A stretch of DNA of 60,897 bases from Bacteroidota bacterium (lineage in GTDB: Bacteria > Bacteroidota > Bacteroidia > Bacteroidales > UBA6013): assembly GCA_020048645.1 (NCBI GenBank), contig JAIFMG010000008.1:1-60897 (forward strand), given 5' to 3'. This document shows positions 25,708 to 34,672 of the stretch, one piece after another (position 1 is the stretch's first letter; each line of letters opens with the position of its first letter). The notes below the pieces were generated by a model. It saw only the letters and a program-made list of their open reading frames with translations, did not search any database and had not been told where the DNA came from. The translations under genes and the position numbers were made by a program.

Positions 25708-28278
25708 ATGGCTCAAGACAACAACGGCGCCCCCTCCCAAGACAAGCCCGAGATGCACAACGTCCGGCACCTCTCGGGCATGTACGAGAACTGGTTCCTC
25801 GAATACGCCTCCTACGTCATCCTCGAACGCGCGGTGCCCCACCTCCACGACGGCCTCAAGCCCGTGCAGCGGCGCATCCTGCACTCGATGCGCCGCCTCG
25901 ACGACGGCCGCTACAACAAGGTGGCCAACATCATCGGCCACACGATGCAATTCCACCCGCACGGCGACGCCTCCATCGGCGAGGCCCTGGTGCAGCTCGG
26001 GCAGAAGGACCTGCTGATCGACACCCAGGGCAACTGGGGCAACATCCACACCGGCGACAGCGCCGCCGCGCCCCGCTACATCGAGGCCCGGCTCTCGAAG
26101 TTCGCCCTCGAAGTGGTCTTCAACCCCAAGACCACCGAGTGGAAGCTCTCCTACGACGGCCGCAACAAGGAGCCCGTCAACCTTCCGGTCAAGTTTCCGC
26201 TGCTGCTGGCGCAGGGCGTCGAGGGCATCGCCGTGGGCCTGGCCTCCAAGATCCTGCCCCACAACTTCCTCGAGCTCGTGGACGCCGCCGTGGCCTACCT
26301 CCAGGGCAAGCCCTTCGAGCTCTTGCCCGACTTCCCCACCGGCGGCATGGCCGACGTCTCGCGCTACAACGACGGCATCCGCGGCGGCAAGGTCCGCGTC
26401 AGGGCCCGCATCGAAAAGGTGGACAACAAGACCCTGGCCATTCGCGAGCTGCCCTTCGGCAAGACCACGACGGCCGTCATCGACTCCATCATCGCCGCCA
26501 ACGAGAAGGGAAAGATCAAGATCAAGAAGATCGACGACAACACCGCCGAGCACGTCGAAATCCTGGTCCACCTGGCCGGAGTCTCGCCCGACATCACCAT
26601 CGACGCCCTCTACGCCTTCACCGAGTGCGAGGTCTCCATCTCCCCCAACTCCTGCATCATCGAGGACGACAAGCCCCGCTTCGTCGGCGTGGCCGAGATG
26701 CTCCGCACCAGCGCCGACCACACCCTCGAGCTGCTCCGCGCCGAGCTCAACATCCGCATGGCCGAGCTCCACGAGGCCTGGCACTTCTCCTCCCTCGAAA
26801 AGGTCTTCATCGAAAACCGCATCTACATCCTCATCGAAAAGTGCGAGACCTGGGAGGAAATCATCCAGACCATCGACAAGGGCCTCGAACCGTTCAAGCC
26901 CATGTTCCGCAGGACCATCACCGAGGAGGACATCACCCGCCTTACCGAAATCAAGATCAAGCGCATCTCGCGCTACGACGCCTTCAAGGCCGACGAGCGC
27001 ATCCGCGGCATCGAGCAGGAAATGAAGGAGGTGCAGCACCACCTCGACAACATCGTCCGCTACACCATCGACTACTACCTCCGCGTCCGCGAGAAGTTCG
27101 GCAAGGGCCGCGAGCGCCGCACCGAGCTGCGAAACTTCGAGACCATCGAGGCCACGGACGTGGTGGCCAACAACGAGAAGCTCTACATCAACCGCGCCGA
27201 GGGCTTCATCGGGACCGGCCTCAAGAAGGACGAGTTCCTGTTCGACTGCTCCGACATCGACGACATCATCTTCTTCCGCCGCGATGGCACCTACCAGGTC
27301 AGCAAGGTGGCCGACAAGCTGTTCGTGGGCAAGAACCTCATCCACGTGGGCATCTTCAAGAAGGCCGACGAGCGGACGATCTACAACGCCATTTACTTCG
27401 ATGGCGAAAGCGGCCACACCCTGGCCAAGCGCTTCGCCGTGCCGGCCATGACCCGCGACAAGGAGTACAACCTGGCCACGGCCCACCCCAGCTCCAAGGT
27501 GCTCTACTTCACGGCCAACCCCAACGGCGAGGCCGAGCTGGTCAAGGTCATCCTGAGGCCCAAGGCCCGGCTGCGCAAGCTGGTCATGGACTTCGATTTC
27601 AGCGAGTTGGGCATCAAGGGGCGCAACTCGAAGGGCAACGTCGTTACCCGCAACGCCGTCCACCGCGTCGTGCTCAAGGAAGAGGGCGTCTCGACCCTGG
27701 GCGGACGCAAGATCTGGTTCGACCCCACCATCCTGCGCCTGAACGACGACGGCCGGGGCCAGTTCCTTGGCGAGTTCAAGGGCGCCGACCGCATCGTGGT
27801 CGTCAACCAGAAAGGCTGGTTCCGCACCACGGGCTTCGAACTGACCAACCACTTCGAGCCGGAGCTCCTGCTCATCGAGAAGTTCGATCCCGAGAAGGTC
27901 TTCGCCGCCGTCTTCTGGGAAGGCGAGCAGAAGTTCCACTACCTCAAGCGCTTCACCCTCGAGGAATCCGAGAAGCAGAGCCCGCTGCTGGGCGAGCACC
28001 CCGAATCCAAGTTCCTGCACCTCTTCCCCTCGGCCCAGGCCCGGATCCAGATCTTCTTCGGCGGGCCCGACAAGAACCGCGAGCCCGAGTGGGTGGACGT
28101 CGAGGAGTTCATCGCCGTCAAGAGCTGCCGCGCCCGCGGGAAGCGCCTGACCACCTTCAACGTCAAGCGCATCGAGCCTTTCCTGCCCGAGCCCACCGAC
28201 GAGCCCCAGGAGCATGAGCCGGATCCGGGCGAAGGCCTCAAGCCCGGCTCGCAGGTGCTCTGGAATTTTGACGAATGA
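25708..28278 (+). CDS. parC: DNA topoisomerase IV subunit A (GyrA/ParC family)
   Basis: 856 residues. The N-terminal breakage-reunion domain has YASYVILERAVPHLHDGLKP, FHPHGDASIGEAL, and the catalytic Tyr124 in AAAPRYIEARL. The long helical tower and tail follow, then a C-terminal domain (about 490-820) with KLYINRAEGFIGTGLKKDEF blades. The C-terminal domain lacks a clear GyrA box (QRRGGKG), which fits ParC better than GyrA. The enzyme decatenates chromosomes with ParE, which is not in this window. Gene calls in the opposite strand of this region are shadows of high GC. Confidence 0.9.
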   Translation: MAQDNNGAPSQDKPEMHNVRHLSGMYENWFLEYASYVILERAVPHLHDGLKPVQRRILHSMRRLDDGRYNKVANIIGHTMQFHPHGDASIGEALVQLGQKDLLIDTQGNWGNIHTGDSAAAPRYIEARLSKFALEVVFNPKTTEWKLSYDGRNKEPVNLPVKFPLLLAQGVEGIAVGLASKILPHNFLELVDAAVAYLQGKPFELLPDFPTGGMADVSRYNDGIRGGKVRVRARIEKVDNKTLAIRELPFGKTTTAVIDSIIAANEKGKIKIKKIDDNTAEHVEILVHLAGVSPDITIDALYAFTECEVSISPNSCIIEDDKPRFVGVAEMLRTSADHTLELLRAELNIRMAELHEAWHFSSLEKVFIENRIYILIEKCETWEEIIQTIDKGLEPFKPMFRRTITEEDITRLTEIKIKRISRYDAFKADERIRGIEQEMKEVQHHLDNIVRYTIDYYLRVREKFGKGRERRTELRNFETIEATDVVANNEKLYINRAEGFIGTGLKKDEFLFDCSDIDDIIFFRRDGTYQVSKVADKLFVGKNLIHVGIFKKADERTIYNAIYFDGESGHTLAKRFAVPAMTRDKEYNLATAHPSSKVLYFTANPNGEAELVKVILRPKARLRKLVMDFDFSELGIKGRNSKGNVVTRNAVHRVVLKEEGVSTLGGRKIWFDPTILRLNDDGRGQFLGEFKGADRIVVVNQKGWFRTTGFELTNHFEPELLLIEKFDPEKVFAAVFWEGEQKFHYLKRFTLEESEKQSPLLGEHPESKFLHLFPSAQARIQIFFGGPDKNREPEWVDVEEFIAVKSCRARGKRLTTFNVKRIEPFLPEPTDEPQEHEPDPGEGLKPGSQVLWNFDE

Positions 28279-28302
28279 CACCCGAGTCCAGTCTAAAAAC
28301 CG

Positions 28303-28342
28303 GGGATTTGTCCACGAAAGGCACGAAGGGCACGAAATTTTT
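28303..28342 (+). repeat. short dispersed repeat CACGAAAGGCACGAAGGGCA
   Basis: The stretch TTTGTCCACGAAAGGCACGA followed by AGGGCACGAAATTTTTTTG lies between parC and hisB. It is made of near-identical GGCACGAA units. The 144-base gap is otherwise AT-rich and holds no gene. Confidence 0.5.
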
Positions 28343-28422
28343 TTGAAATCAAAATTAGATTGCATTTTTCTATTTCTAACCCATTTTTGGACCGCACTCA
28401 CACCTTTTTTCTTTCTTGAAAG

Positions 28423-29547
28423 ATGCTGAAAAAAGCCCTTTTCATCGACCGCGACGGAACCCTCATCGAGGAGCCGCCCATCGACAAGCAAGTCGATTCG
28501 CTGGAGAAGCTCCGCTTCATCCCCAAGGCCATCCGCGCCCTGGGCGACATTCGCCAACGGCTTGATTTCGAGCTGGTCATGGCCACCAACCAGGACGGCC
28601 TCGGCACGCCTTCCTTCCCCCGCGAGCAGTTCGAGGCGCCGCACCACAAGATGCTCGACATCCTGGCCGGCGAGGGCGTGCGCTTCGACGACATGCTCAT
28701 CGACGACACCTTCCCGCACCAGAACGCGCCCACCCGCAAGCCCGGCACCGGCCTTTTCGGCAAGTACCTCGCGGGCCAGTACGACCTGCCCAACTGCTGG
28801 GTGATCGGAGACCGCCTGACCGACATGGAGCTGGCCAAGAACCTGGGCTGCAAGGGCATCTGGTTCGTGCCCCAAGGCCAGGCCGACGCCCTGCCCGAGC
28901 ACCTGCGCCCGCTGGTGCCGCTGGTCTCGGACGACTGGGACCGCCTGCTCGACTTCCTCGCGCTGGGCCAGCGCGTGGCCGAGACGCGCCGGACCACGCA
29001 CGAGACCGACATCAGCATCCGCCTCGACCTCGACGGCACCGGCCGATCCGACATCGCAACCGGCCTGCCCTTCTTCGACCACATGCTCGACCAACTGGCC
29101 CGCCACTCGCTCTGCGACCTGCGCGTCCAGGTCAAGGGCGACCTCCAGGTGGACGAGCACCACACCATCGAGGACACCGCCCTGGCCCTGGGAGCCACCC
29201 TGCGCCAGGCCCTGGGCGACAAGCGGGGCATCGAGCGCTACGGCTTCTGCCTGCCCATGGACGACTGCCTGGCCCAGGTGGCCCTCGATTTCGGCGGGCG
29301 GCCCTGGCTGGTCTGGGAGGCCCAGTTCCACCGCGAGAAAATCGGCGAGATGCCCACCGAGATGTTCTTCCACTTCTTCAAGTCCCTCTCGGACGCCGCC
29401 GCCTGCAACCTCAACATCAAGGCCGAGGGCCAGAACGAGCACCACAAGATCGAAAGCATCTTCAAGGCCCTGGCCAAGGCCCTCAAAATGGCCAAGCGCC
29501 GCGACCCGCGGGCGGCCTTCCTGCCCACCACCAAGGGCACGCTCTGA
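28423..29547 (+). CDS. hisB: bifunctional histidinol-phosphatase / imidazoleglycerol-phosphate dehydratase HisB
   Basis: 374 residues, the length of the fused enzyme. The N-terminal HAD phosphatase half (about 1-165) has nucleophile Asp9 and Asp11 in [11 protein letters not shown], then ATNQDGLG and [10 protein letters not shown]. The C-terminal dehydratase half (about 185-374) has the metal motifs [14 protein letters not shown] and [14 protein letters not shown], then [17 protein letters not shown] and [13 protein letters not shown]. It catalyses two steps of histidine synthesis in the cytoplasm. The rest of the his operon is absent here, so hisB is detached. Confidence 0.95.
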   Translation: MLKKALFIDRDGTLIEEPPIDKQVDSLEKLRFIPKAIRALGDIRQRLDFELVMATNQDGLGTPSFPREQFEAPHHKMLDILAGEGVRFDDMLIDDTFPHQNAPTRKPGTGLFGKYLAGQYDLPNCWVIGDRLTDMELAKNLGCKGIWFVPQGQADALPEHLRPLVPLVSDDWDRLLDFLALGQRVAETRRTTHETDISIRLDLDGTGRSDIATGLPFFDHMLDQLARHSLCDLRVQVKGDLQVDEHHTIEDTALALGATLRQALGDKRGIERYGFCLPMDDCLAQVALDFGGRPWLVWEAQFHREKIGEMPTEMFFHFFKSLSDAAACNLNIKAEGQNEHHKIESIFKALAKALKMAKRRDPRAAFLPTTKGTL

Positions 29548-29585
29548 GGGCTCGCAGGCTTTTTTCTGCTTTTTTCATCCGCCTC

Positions 29586-29616
29586 TTGCGCGTCTTGTCG
29601 CTTTTTCCTATATTCG
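29586..29616 (+). promoter_or_regulatory. promoter of tRNA-Arg
   Basis: TTG (29586-29588), a 20-base spacer and TATATTCG (29609-29616), 10 bases before the tRNA 5' end. Confidence 0.65.
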
Positions 29617-29626
29617 CGCCCGCTTC

Positions 29627-29698
29627 GGCCCCATAGTTCAATGGATAGAATTTCAGATTCCGGTTCTGAAGATAGTGGTTCGAATCCACTTGGGGTCA
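29627..29698 (+). tRNA. tRNA-Arg (anticodon CCG)
   Basis: The acceptor pairs GGCCCCA with TGGGGTC (one G-U). The anticodon arm is TCAGA-TTCCGGT-TCTGA with anticodon CCG, reading CGG. The T arm is AGTGG-TTCGAAT-CCACT. The CCA tail is not encoded. It has its own promoter and an intrinsic terminator. Confidence 0.93.
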
Positions 29699-29701
29699 CG
29701 C

Positions 29702-29736
29702 AAAAAAGACTGGAGCTTCGCTTCAGTCTTTTTTTT
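29702..29736 (+). terminator. intrinsic terminator after tRNA-Arg
   Basis: GACTGGAGC and GCTTCAGTC pair around a TTC loop (one G-U), preceded by an A run and followed by a run of T residues. The 190 bases after it (to 29929) hold no gene I can support. Confidence 0.85.
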
Positions 29737-29929
29737 GCTGGTCAATCGACCCCGTAAACAGATGGGAATGGCATCGGAAACAAGCCCGAAGGGTGGGGGG
29801 GCCGAACAGAACGCGGCAGCGCTTTGTCGGCCATCCTTGGCCATCTCTCCCGAACCAACGATAACCGTCGCTCATCGGCCGCAGTGCGCTTTGGATGCCC
29901 CCGCCCCCCGATACCGTCCGCACGGTAGG

Positions 29930-29961
29930 TTGGTGCGTTTATGCCGCAAAACTTATCTTCG
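29930..29961 (+). promoter_or_regulatory. probable promoter of the lipoprotein gene at 29992
   Basis: TTG (29930-29932), 21 bases, TATCTTCG (29954-29961); the ATG follows 30 bases later. Confidence 0.55.
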
Positions 29962-29991
29962 CGCCCAATCATTCAACAAAAACATCGCAGT

Positions 29992-30645
29992 ATGAGAGGA
30001 ACATTCTTGAGCATTTTCCTGTTGTCGGGTGGGCTGCTGGCCTCCTGCGGCACGGGAAGCGGGCCGGAGGCCGAAGGCGGGGCAGATTCGACAGCGGCCG
30101 CGCCGACGGAGCAGCCGAGCGCGCCGGCCGCCTGGGCCGCGCGCTTCGAGGCGGCGAAACTGCCGGCGGATTTCGACGCGGCCTTCATCGAACGGCACCG
30201 CGAGACCCAAGGCGAGGCCCTGGACTTTGAGCAGGCCAGCCAACTGGTTGACGTGACGGACTGGGTGGTGGTCGATGCCGAGGGCACTCCGGTGCTGGGC
30301 GTCGAGCTGACCCCACTCTACCTCTACCCCGCCAAAAACGGGATGAGCCTGGGCCTGTTCCGCATGAAGGACGAGCGCGTGGCGGCCGCGGCCACCATCC
30401 TGCGCTTCTTCCTCTGCACCTACGACGCCCAGGGCAACTTCCTCGGGCAGGTGGAAGTGGCCGCCGACATTGACGCGGGCGTCATGACCGAGAAGCTGAG
30501 CTCGCGGCTCGACGCGGAGTTCCAGCTCTTCCAGGACTATGTCAGCAAGGAGCTGGACCCCGACGGCAAGGAGCTCGGCACCGAAGAATCGGAGTCGATG
30601 CTGATGCTCACCGACGAGGGCAGCTTCGAGCTCGTGGCAGGCTGA
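29992..30645 (+). CDS. lipoprotein of unknown function
   Basis: 217 residues from the Met of MRGTFLS (an earlier in-frame Met at 29941 would place the promoter inside the gene). The lipobox is LLASCG. A low-complexity Ala/Pro/Gly linker (about 20-50) precedes a single domain with FIERHRETQGEALDFEQA, DWVVVDAEGTPVLGVEL and DIDAGVMTEKLSSRLDAEF. I do not recognise a family. It stands alone, with a promoter and a terminator. Confidence 0.65.
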   Translation: MRGTFLSIFLLSGGLLASCGTGSGPEAEGGADSTAAAPTEQPSAPAAWAARFEAAKLPADFDAAFIERHRETQGEALDFEQASQLVDVTDWVVVDAEGTPVLGVELTPLYLYPAKNGMSLGLFRMKDERVAAAATILRFFLCTYDAQGNFLGQVEVAADIDAGVMTEKLSSRLDAEFQLFQDYVSKELDPDGKELGTEESESMLMLTDEGSFELVAG

Positions 30646-30669
30646 ACCTCGGGCGCCCCCAGAAACGCG

Positions 30670-30705
30670 AACGCCCCCGGAGCCATTGGCGGCCGGGGGC
30701 GTTTT
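30670..30705 (+). terminator. terminator after the lipoprotein gene
   Basis: AACGCCCCCGG pairs with CCGGGGGCGTT around a loop that itself can pair (GCC-ATT-GGC); TTTTG follows. Confidence 0.7.
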
Positions 30706-30799
30706 GCGTTTGGCGCAGGAAACGCCAGCGCCCCGCCCACCGCCGTAAGGCAGGCGAGCAGGGCACCCGAAGCAGCCCAAGGCTGGCTTTGATCTGTCG

Positions 30800-31936
30800 C
30801 TAGGGACGCGGGCTTGTCGCCAGCGGAGGGGTGCTGCCGCTTCGCTGTCTGAACGGGCCCATCTTTCGCTTGAAACGGTTGCCCATCGTGAACGGGATCA
30901 GCTTGTCGTGCTGCAACCTTTCGACGATTATGGCGGGAGGTGTCCTGAACTTCATGGCGAAGGCTTCTATCAAGGGCTCGGACAAGGGAGCGCTGGCCGT
31001 TATTTCTCGCCAATGCTTGACGCTCAGCAGTTTCTGGGCCGCGAAATCTTTGGCTTCGCCTTCTTTCAGGGCATCGTTCTCAAACCCTTTGACCTCTTCG
31101 AGGAAGACGAGTTTCTTTCCATGCAGAACGATGTGGGCGGCCAATTGGAAGAAGGTGAGCCAGAAGTGGTCATCGGTGCTGAACCTGTCCGAAAGTTGGA
31201 TCAAAGGTTTGTTGTGGTACCATCTCGCGGCACCGCTGATTGGGGCCTCGGGCAGGTTGGGCGAGGACACGACAGCCACTCCGCAGCGGGCGCAAATGTC
31301 GCGCAACTGCGTTCCAAAATCCTCGGGCATCCTGAAAGCCAATTCCTTGACTTCGCCCAGCGCTTCGCTGAACCTCCTGCTGTCGAACGGTTCGCAATCC
31401 ATTTCGCTGGCCTGGATTTCCCCTTCGCGCAACCAGGCCGAAAGGGCGAAGGGGTTTGGGGTGCCTGCCAAGGAAGCCTTGAAAGAGACGGAAGAGCCTC
31501 CCCCCAGGTACAACCGATGCCACTCTTGGGGTGAAGCGATGGCGAAGAATTTCAGCAGGTTATCCAAGACAAGGTGGGTTTCATTGGCTTCTGGCAGCCA
31601 GCCCAATTTTACCATCGCGCGAAGCGGGAAGGAGTTTGCCCAGGCTTCATGCTGGGCAAACTCCGCCTGCTGTTTCAACTCGTGCAGCTCCCTGCGGTAG
31701 GAGGATTCCCGATTGAGCCAGAATGACGCGGGGACGCCCAGGACTTTCTCAAGCTGGAAGGCCGTCCGCATGGAAATTGGCTCCTTGCCCTTGATGATGT
31801 CGTTGATTTTTTCCTTGGGACGGCCCATCCTTTCGGCAAGTTCGGCTTGGCTCATGCCGATGTACTCGATGTGCTCGATCAAGGTGTCGCCGGGAGGCGA
31901 GAGCAGCGAAAGGGCAAGTTCGATCGTGGAATCCAT
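30800..31936 (-). CDS. higA: HigA-type antitoxin: XRE helix-turn-helix plus degenerate ImmA/IrrE domain
   Basis: 378 residues. An XRE helix-turn-helix (about 20-70) contains MSQAELAERMGRPKEKINDI. A linker and a C-terminal ImmA/IrrE-like domain follow. In active members the zinc-protease motif is HExxH followed by LLH. Here residues 264-272 read QLAAHIVLH, so the first His and the Glu are Gln264 and Leu265 while His268 and His272 remain. A protease role is therefore unlikely. The toxin gene lies 14 bases upstream on the same strand, the HigBA order, so this is the DNA-binding antitoxin that represses the pair. Confidence 0.85.
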   Translation of the reverse strand: MDSTIELALSLLSPPGDTLIEHIEYIGMSQAELAERMGRPKEKINDIIKGKEPISMRTAFQLEKVLGVPASFWLNRESSYRRELHELKQQAEFAQHEAWANSFPLRAMVKLGWLPEANETHLVLDNLLKFFAIASPQEWHRLYLGGGSSVSFKASLAGTPNPFALSAWLREGEIQASEMDCEPFDSRRFSEALGEVKELAFRMPEDFGTQLRDICARCGVAVVSSPNLPEAPISGAARWYHNKPLIQLSDRFSTDDHFWLTFFQLAAHIVLHGKKLVFLEEVKGFENDALKEGEAKDFAAQKLLSVKHWREITASAPLSEPLIEAFAMKFRTPPAIIVERLQHDKLIPFTMGNRFKRKMGPFRQRSGSTPPLATSPRP

Positions 31937-31950
31937 GGCTTAATCTTGGT

Positions 31951-32283
31951 CTAGTGATAATCTTCTATCGAGAGGATCTTGATTTTGGTGATTTTGCTCC
32001 AATCCAATCCGCCGTCATCCTTTCGAGGCACCGGTTCATTCGCGGGTTCAAAGACCAAGCGGTAGTTGCCCGAAACGTAGATCGAAAGTTCGCCTTTGCG
32101 GTTTCCTGTCAACTCGTGGCATTTCATCGCGGGAAGCCACCGCAGGGTTTCGAGGTTTTCGGCAGTCAGAAGGTCTTCGAGTCTGGCTTTGATGTTTTTG
32201 GCCTTTGTGCCGTAGGCCTTGCTCAATTCGGTGTAGTCTGTTAAATTCTTCTCAATCTTGTTGGTCTGATAGGTGATTTCCAC
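31951..32283 (-). CDS. higB: HigB-like (RelE/ParE-fold) toxin
   Basis: 110 residues with the RelE/ParE pattern: N-terminal helical pair (KNIKARLEDLLTAENLETL), then CHELTGNRKGELSIYVSGNYRLVFEP with conserved basic/aromatic positions, and a final strand KITKIKILSIEDYH. Such toxins are ribosome-dependent mRNA endonucleases or gyrase inhibitors; the HigB grouping comes from gene order with HigA. Toxin first and antitoxin second is the usual order for higBA. Confidence 0.85.
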   Translation of the reverse strand: MEITYQTNKIEKNLTDYTELSKAYGTKAKNIKARLEDLLTAENLETLRWLPAMKCHELTGNRKGELSIYVSGNYRLVFEPANEPVPRKDDGGLDWSKITKIKILSIEDYH

Positions 32284-32352
32284 GGGGCGAGGTGGTTTTT
32301 TTTGTTTTCTACTTGCATATTCAGTGTTACAATTGTTAAACTCAAGATTGCA

Positions 32353-32369
32353 TTAACGAAATCCGTTAA
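32353..32369. promoter_or_regulatory. candidate HigA operator
   Basis: TTAACG-AAATC-CGTTAA is a perfect 6 bp inverted repeat, about 70 bases upstream of the toxin start, in AT-rich DNA. Location and symmetry fit an autoregulatory site for the HTH antitoxin. Confidence 0.5.
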
Positions 32370-32521
32370 CAAGAATACGTAAATCCTTCGTTTCCACAAA
32401 ATCATTTCCCTGGGAAAAATATAAATCATTGATTTTCAATAGTATAAACTTTCGATTCGCCCCGAATTTCAATCCAGAAGAGGTCCGACGGAACGGCGAG
32501 CTACGCGCCCGCTCCAAAGGC

Positions 32522-32564
32522 GACGCCCCGCCTGCGTGCCGATGGGCACGCGGGCGGGGCGTCG
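32522..32564 (-). terminator. strong GC hairpin downstream of the esterase gene
   Basis: GACGCCCCGCC-T-GCGTGCC pairs with GGGCACGC-G-GGCGGGGCGTC around a GAT loop, 24 bases after the esterase stop. It lacks a T run, so termination is likely but not certain. Confidence 0.5.
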
Positions 32565-32587
32565 AAGCAGTTAGGGAAGCCGCGCGC

Positions 32588-33772
32588 TCAGGGCTCGAAG
32601 TCGAGCCAGAGGAAGGCCTCGGGGAACTCCTCGCGCCAGAACCACTCGCTGTGCTGGCCGTGGTCCACGACTTTGAAGTACAGCTCGTGCTCCTCGAATC
32701 CGGCTTCGAGCAGGGTCTCGTACATGCGCGTGACGTTGCGGACCAGCGTGGGGCTTTCCTGCCCGCCAGCCAGGAAGTACATGCGCATCTCCTCGCGCTT
32801 GCCCATCTCCTCGGCCATGGTGTAGCAAGAATCTGAAAACCAGAAGGAAGGCGAGAAAATGCCGATGCGGCTGAACTGTTCCTGGTACTTCATGCCGATG
32901 TAGTAGGACATCAGGCCGCCGAGCGAGCTGCCCATGATGCCGGTGTGCTCGCGGCCGGGCAGGGTGCGGTAGTTGTTGTCGATGAAGGGCTTGACGACCT
33001 CGACGATGAAGTGGGCGTACTTGTCGCCATCGCCTCCGCCCTCCTCGGGATTGACCCACGGCGTCATTTCCTGGATGCGGTGGATGCCGCCGTTGTCGAT
33101 GCCCACGACAATGACACCGGGATGGACCTCCTCCTCGAACAGCTCGTTGAGGGTATCGTCCACGCCCCACTCGCCACTGAAGGAGGTGATGACGTCGAAG
33201 AGGTTCTGGCCGTCGTGCATGTAGAGGACGGGGTAGCGGCGGTCGGTGTCGGTTTCGTAATCGGGTGGCAGGTAGATCCTTAGGCGCCTCTTGCGGTTGA
33301 GGTGGGGCATGATGAGCTCCTCCTCGAGCACATGGACGTTGGGCGCGGCCGTGCTCTGGCTGTTGGCGGAATCGGCCCCTTGGTCGGCCCATCCGCGGAT
33401 TTCGACGCGGTGGGGGCTGGCGTTGGAGTAGCGGAAAAAGCGGTTGGCAATGTCGGCTCCCAGGCTGTCCGCCTCGGCCGTCGTCCAGTCGCCCCGGGTG
33501 AACTTGTACTCGAAATCGCCACCGACGCCGTGCAGGCTGATGAGGTAGGTTCCGTCTTCTTGTTTCATGAGTTGGTATTGTGGGTTAGCGGGATTCCATT
33601 GGTTGATGCTGCCAGCCAGGAAGATGCGGGCGGTGTCGGGCGTCGAGGCGGGCAGTTTCTCGACGATGAGCAGCGGCGCCTGTGCCGAGCAGGCCGCCGC
33701 GAGGGCAAGCCAGGGCGCCAGCAGCAGCCCCAGCAGGGCGGCGCGGAGGGCGCGAAAGTTCCAGGTTTTCAT
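32588..33772 (-). CDS. secreted alpha/beta-fold esterase (esterase D-like) with N-terminal CBM-like domain
   Basis: 394 residues from the Met of MKTWNFR. Signal peptide to about residue 30. The N-terminal beta-sandwich (about 33-130) resembles the glycogen/starch-binding fold (LAGSINQWNPANPQ, FEYKFTRGDW). The esterase domain (about 145-394) has YPVLYMHDGQNLF, GIMGSSLGGLMSYY (nucleophile Ser), and VDHGQHSEWFW near the end, which supplies the His. This architecture is common in carbohydrate-active or siderophore esterases; the substrate is unknown. It overlaps the upstream gene by four bases (ATGA). Confidence 0.88.
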   Translation of the reverse strand: MKTWNFRALRAALLGLLLAPWLALAAACSAQAPLLIVEKLPASTPDTARIFLAGSINQWNPANPQYQLMKQEDGTYLISLHGVGGDFEYKFTRGDWTTAEADSLGADIANRFFRYSNASPHRVEIRGWADQGADSANSQSTAAPNVHVLEEELIMPHLNRKRRLRIYLPPDYETDTDRRYPVLYMHDGQNLFDVITSFSGEWGVDDTLNELFEEEVHPGVIVVGIDNGGIHRIQEMTPWVNPEEGGGDGDKYAHFIVEVVKPFIDNNYRTLPGREHTGIMGSSLGGLMSYYIGMKYQEQFSRIGIFSPSFWFSDSCYTMAEEMGKREEMRMYFLAGGQESPTLVRNVTRMYETLLEAGFEEHELYFKVVDHGQHSEWFWREEFPEAFLWLDFEP

Positions 33773-34404
33773 CCGATGGCGTTTTTGACCCGCAGGTGCG
33801 CCTCCCTGACGGCGGGGTGTTCGAGGTTGTCGGCCAGGCAGAGGTAGAAGGCGCGGGCCTGGGAGAAGGGGTCGATGCCGCGGTCGAGGGCATCGAGGCG
33901 GAGCAGGTCGTCGAACAGGGCCACGCGGGCTCCTAGGCGCAGGCGGCCTTGGGCGTAGTCCTGCCCCACCCGTTCGCGCAGGGCTTCGAGGCGGTCGAGC
34001 AGCTCTTGGCGGAGCATGCGCGGGGCCGGGGCCAGCGCGCGCCAGCTTTCCTCGCGGAGGTAGAACTTGGCCAGGGCCCTGTCGGAAGGGCTGCGGCGTC
34101 GGGCGTGCTCGGCGCTCAGGAACTGGTGGCCGTCCATCCGGGCCAGCATCACGCGCCCGTCGAGCTCGAAGATGTCGATGTTCTCGTAGGGGTTCATCAT
34201 CCGCGGGTCGGGCCCGGAAAGCACCCGCAGGAGGCCCTCCTCGGGCGCGAAGATGTCCAAGACGGGCTTCTCGAGCCTTCCGGACTCGCGGTCGATGCCC
34301 GGCCCTTCGACCCGCGAGACCAGCTGCGCGCGGTCCAGCTCCAGGGTCTCGACCCTGCCGAGCGACTCGTGCCGCCAGGCGCCCATCAAAAGAGAAATTT
34401 CCAT
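33769..34404 (-). CDS. protein of unknown function coupled to the esterase gene
   Basis: 211 residues, no signal peptide. The N-terminal half (to ~105) is beta-rich with DIFAPEEGLLRVLSG and NIDIFELDGRVMLARMDGH. The C-terminal half is helical and Arg/Leu-rich (RQELLDRLEALRERVGQDY). I recognise no family. Translational coupling (ATGA) to the secreted esterase suggests a shared role. A REP-like palindrome begins 55 bases upstream of its start. Confidence 0.6.
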   Translation of the reverse strand: MEISLLMGAWRHESLGRVETLELDRAQLVSRVEGPGIDRESGRLEKPVLDIFAPEEGLLRVLSGPDPRMMNPYENIDIFELDGRVMLARMDGHQFLSAEHARRRSPSDRALAKFYLREESWRALAPAPRMLRQELLDRLEALRERVGQDYAQGRLRLGARVALFDDLLRLDALDRGIDPFSQARAFYLCLADNLEHPAVREAHLRVKNAIG

Positions 34405-34458
34405 CTTGAATTGCTTTTCTACTGGGCGCGAATGTAGTTTTCTTTCTCAAACTAAGGA

Positions 34459-34482
34459 AGAGACAGGGCATGCCCTGTCTCT
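34459..34482. repeat. REP-like palindrome 1 (24 bp)
   Basis: Perfect inverted repeat whose half-site is AGAGACAGGGCA. It has the core of the 28 bp palindrome found at 34645, 44733 and 45506 but lacks the two terminal bases on each side. It sits where the decayed RAYT copy ends, and the TAG stop of that frame straddles its edge. Confidence 0.85.
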
Positions 34483-34499
34483 AAAATCGTTTAACCCGA

Positions 34500-34644
34500 T
34501 TGTCCGAATTGTGGGGATTGTGGGAATTATCCGGGTTGTGTGGATTGTGGGGGGGGGTGATTTGTGGGGATTGTGGGGATTGTGGGGATTGTGGGGATTG
34601 TGGGGATTGTGGGGATTGTGGGGGTTGTGGGGATTGTGGGGATT
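34500..34644. repeat. tandem repeat of 9-mer TGTGGGGAT
   Basis: About 145 bases of TGTGGGGAT-type units, the most regular run being 34568-34640, with degenerate units toward 34500. On the transposase strand it encodes Ser-Pro-Gln/His-Asn-Pro repeats. It lies between palindromes 1 and 2. Confidence 0.9.
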
Positions 34645-34672
34645 GTAGAGACAGGGCATGCCCTGTCTCTAC
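34645..34672. repeat. REP-like palindrome 2 (28 bp, perfect)
   Basis: Half-site GTAGAGACAGGGCA and its exact complement. It is located inside the RAYT frame, at the same position as palindrome 4 in the intact copy. Confidence 0.92.

Noticed and set aside
25696-29445. Open frame of 1249 codons on the minus strand across parC and hisB
   Set aside because: It is a shadow of two clear enzymes on the other strand, Val/Glu/Leu/Gly-rich with no domain.
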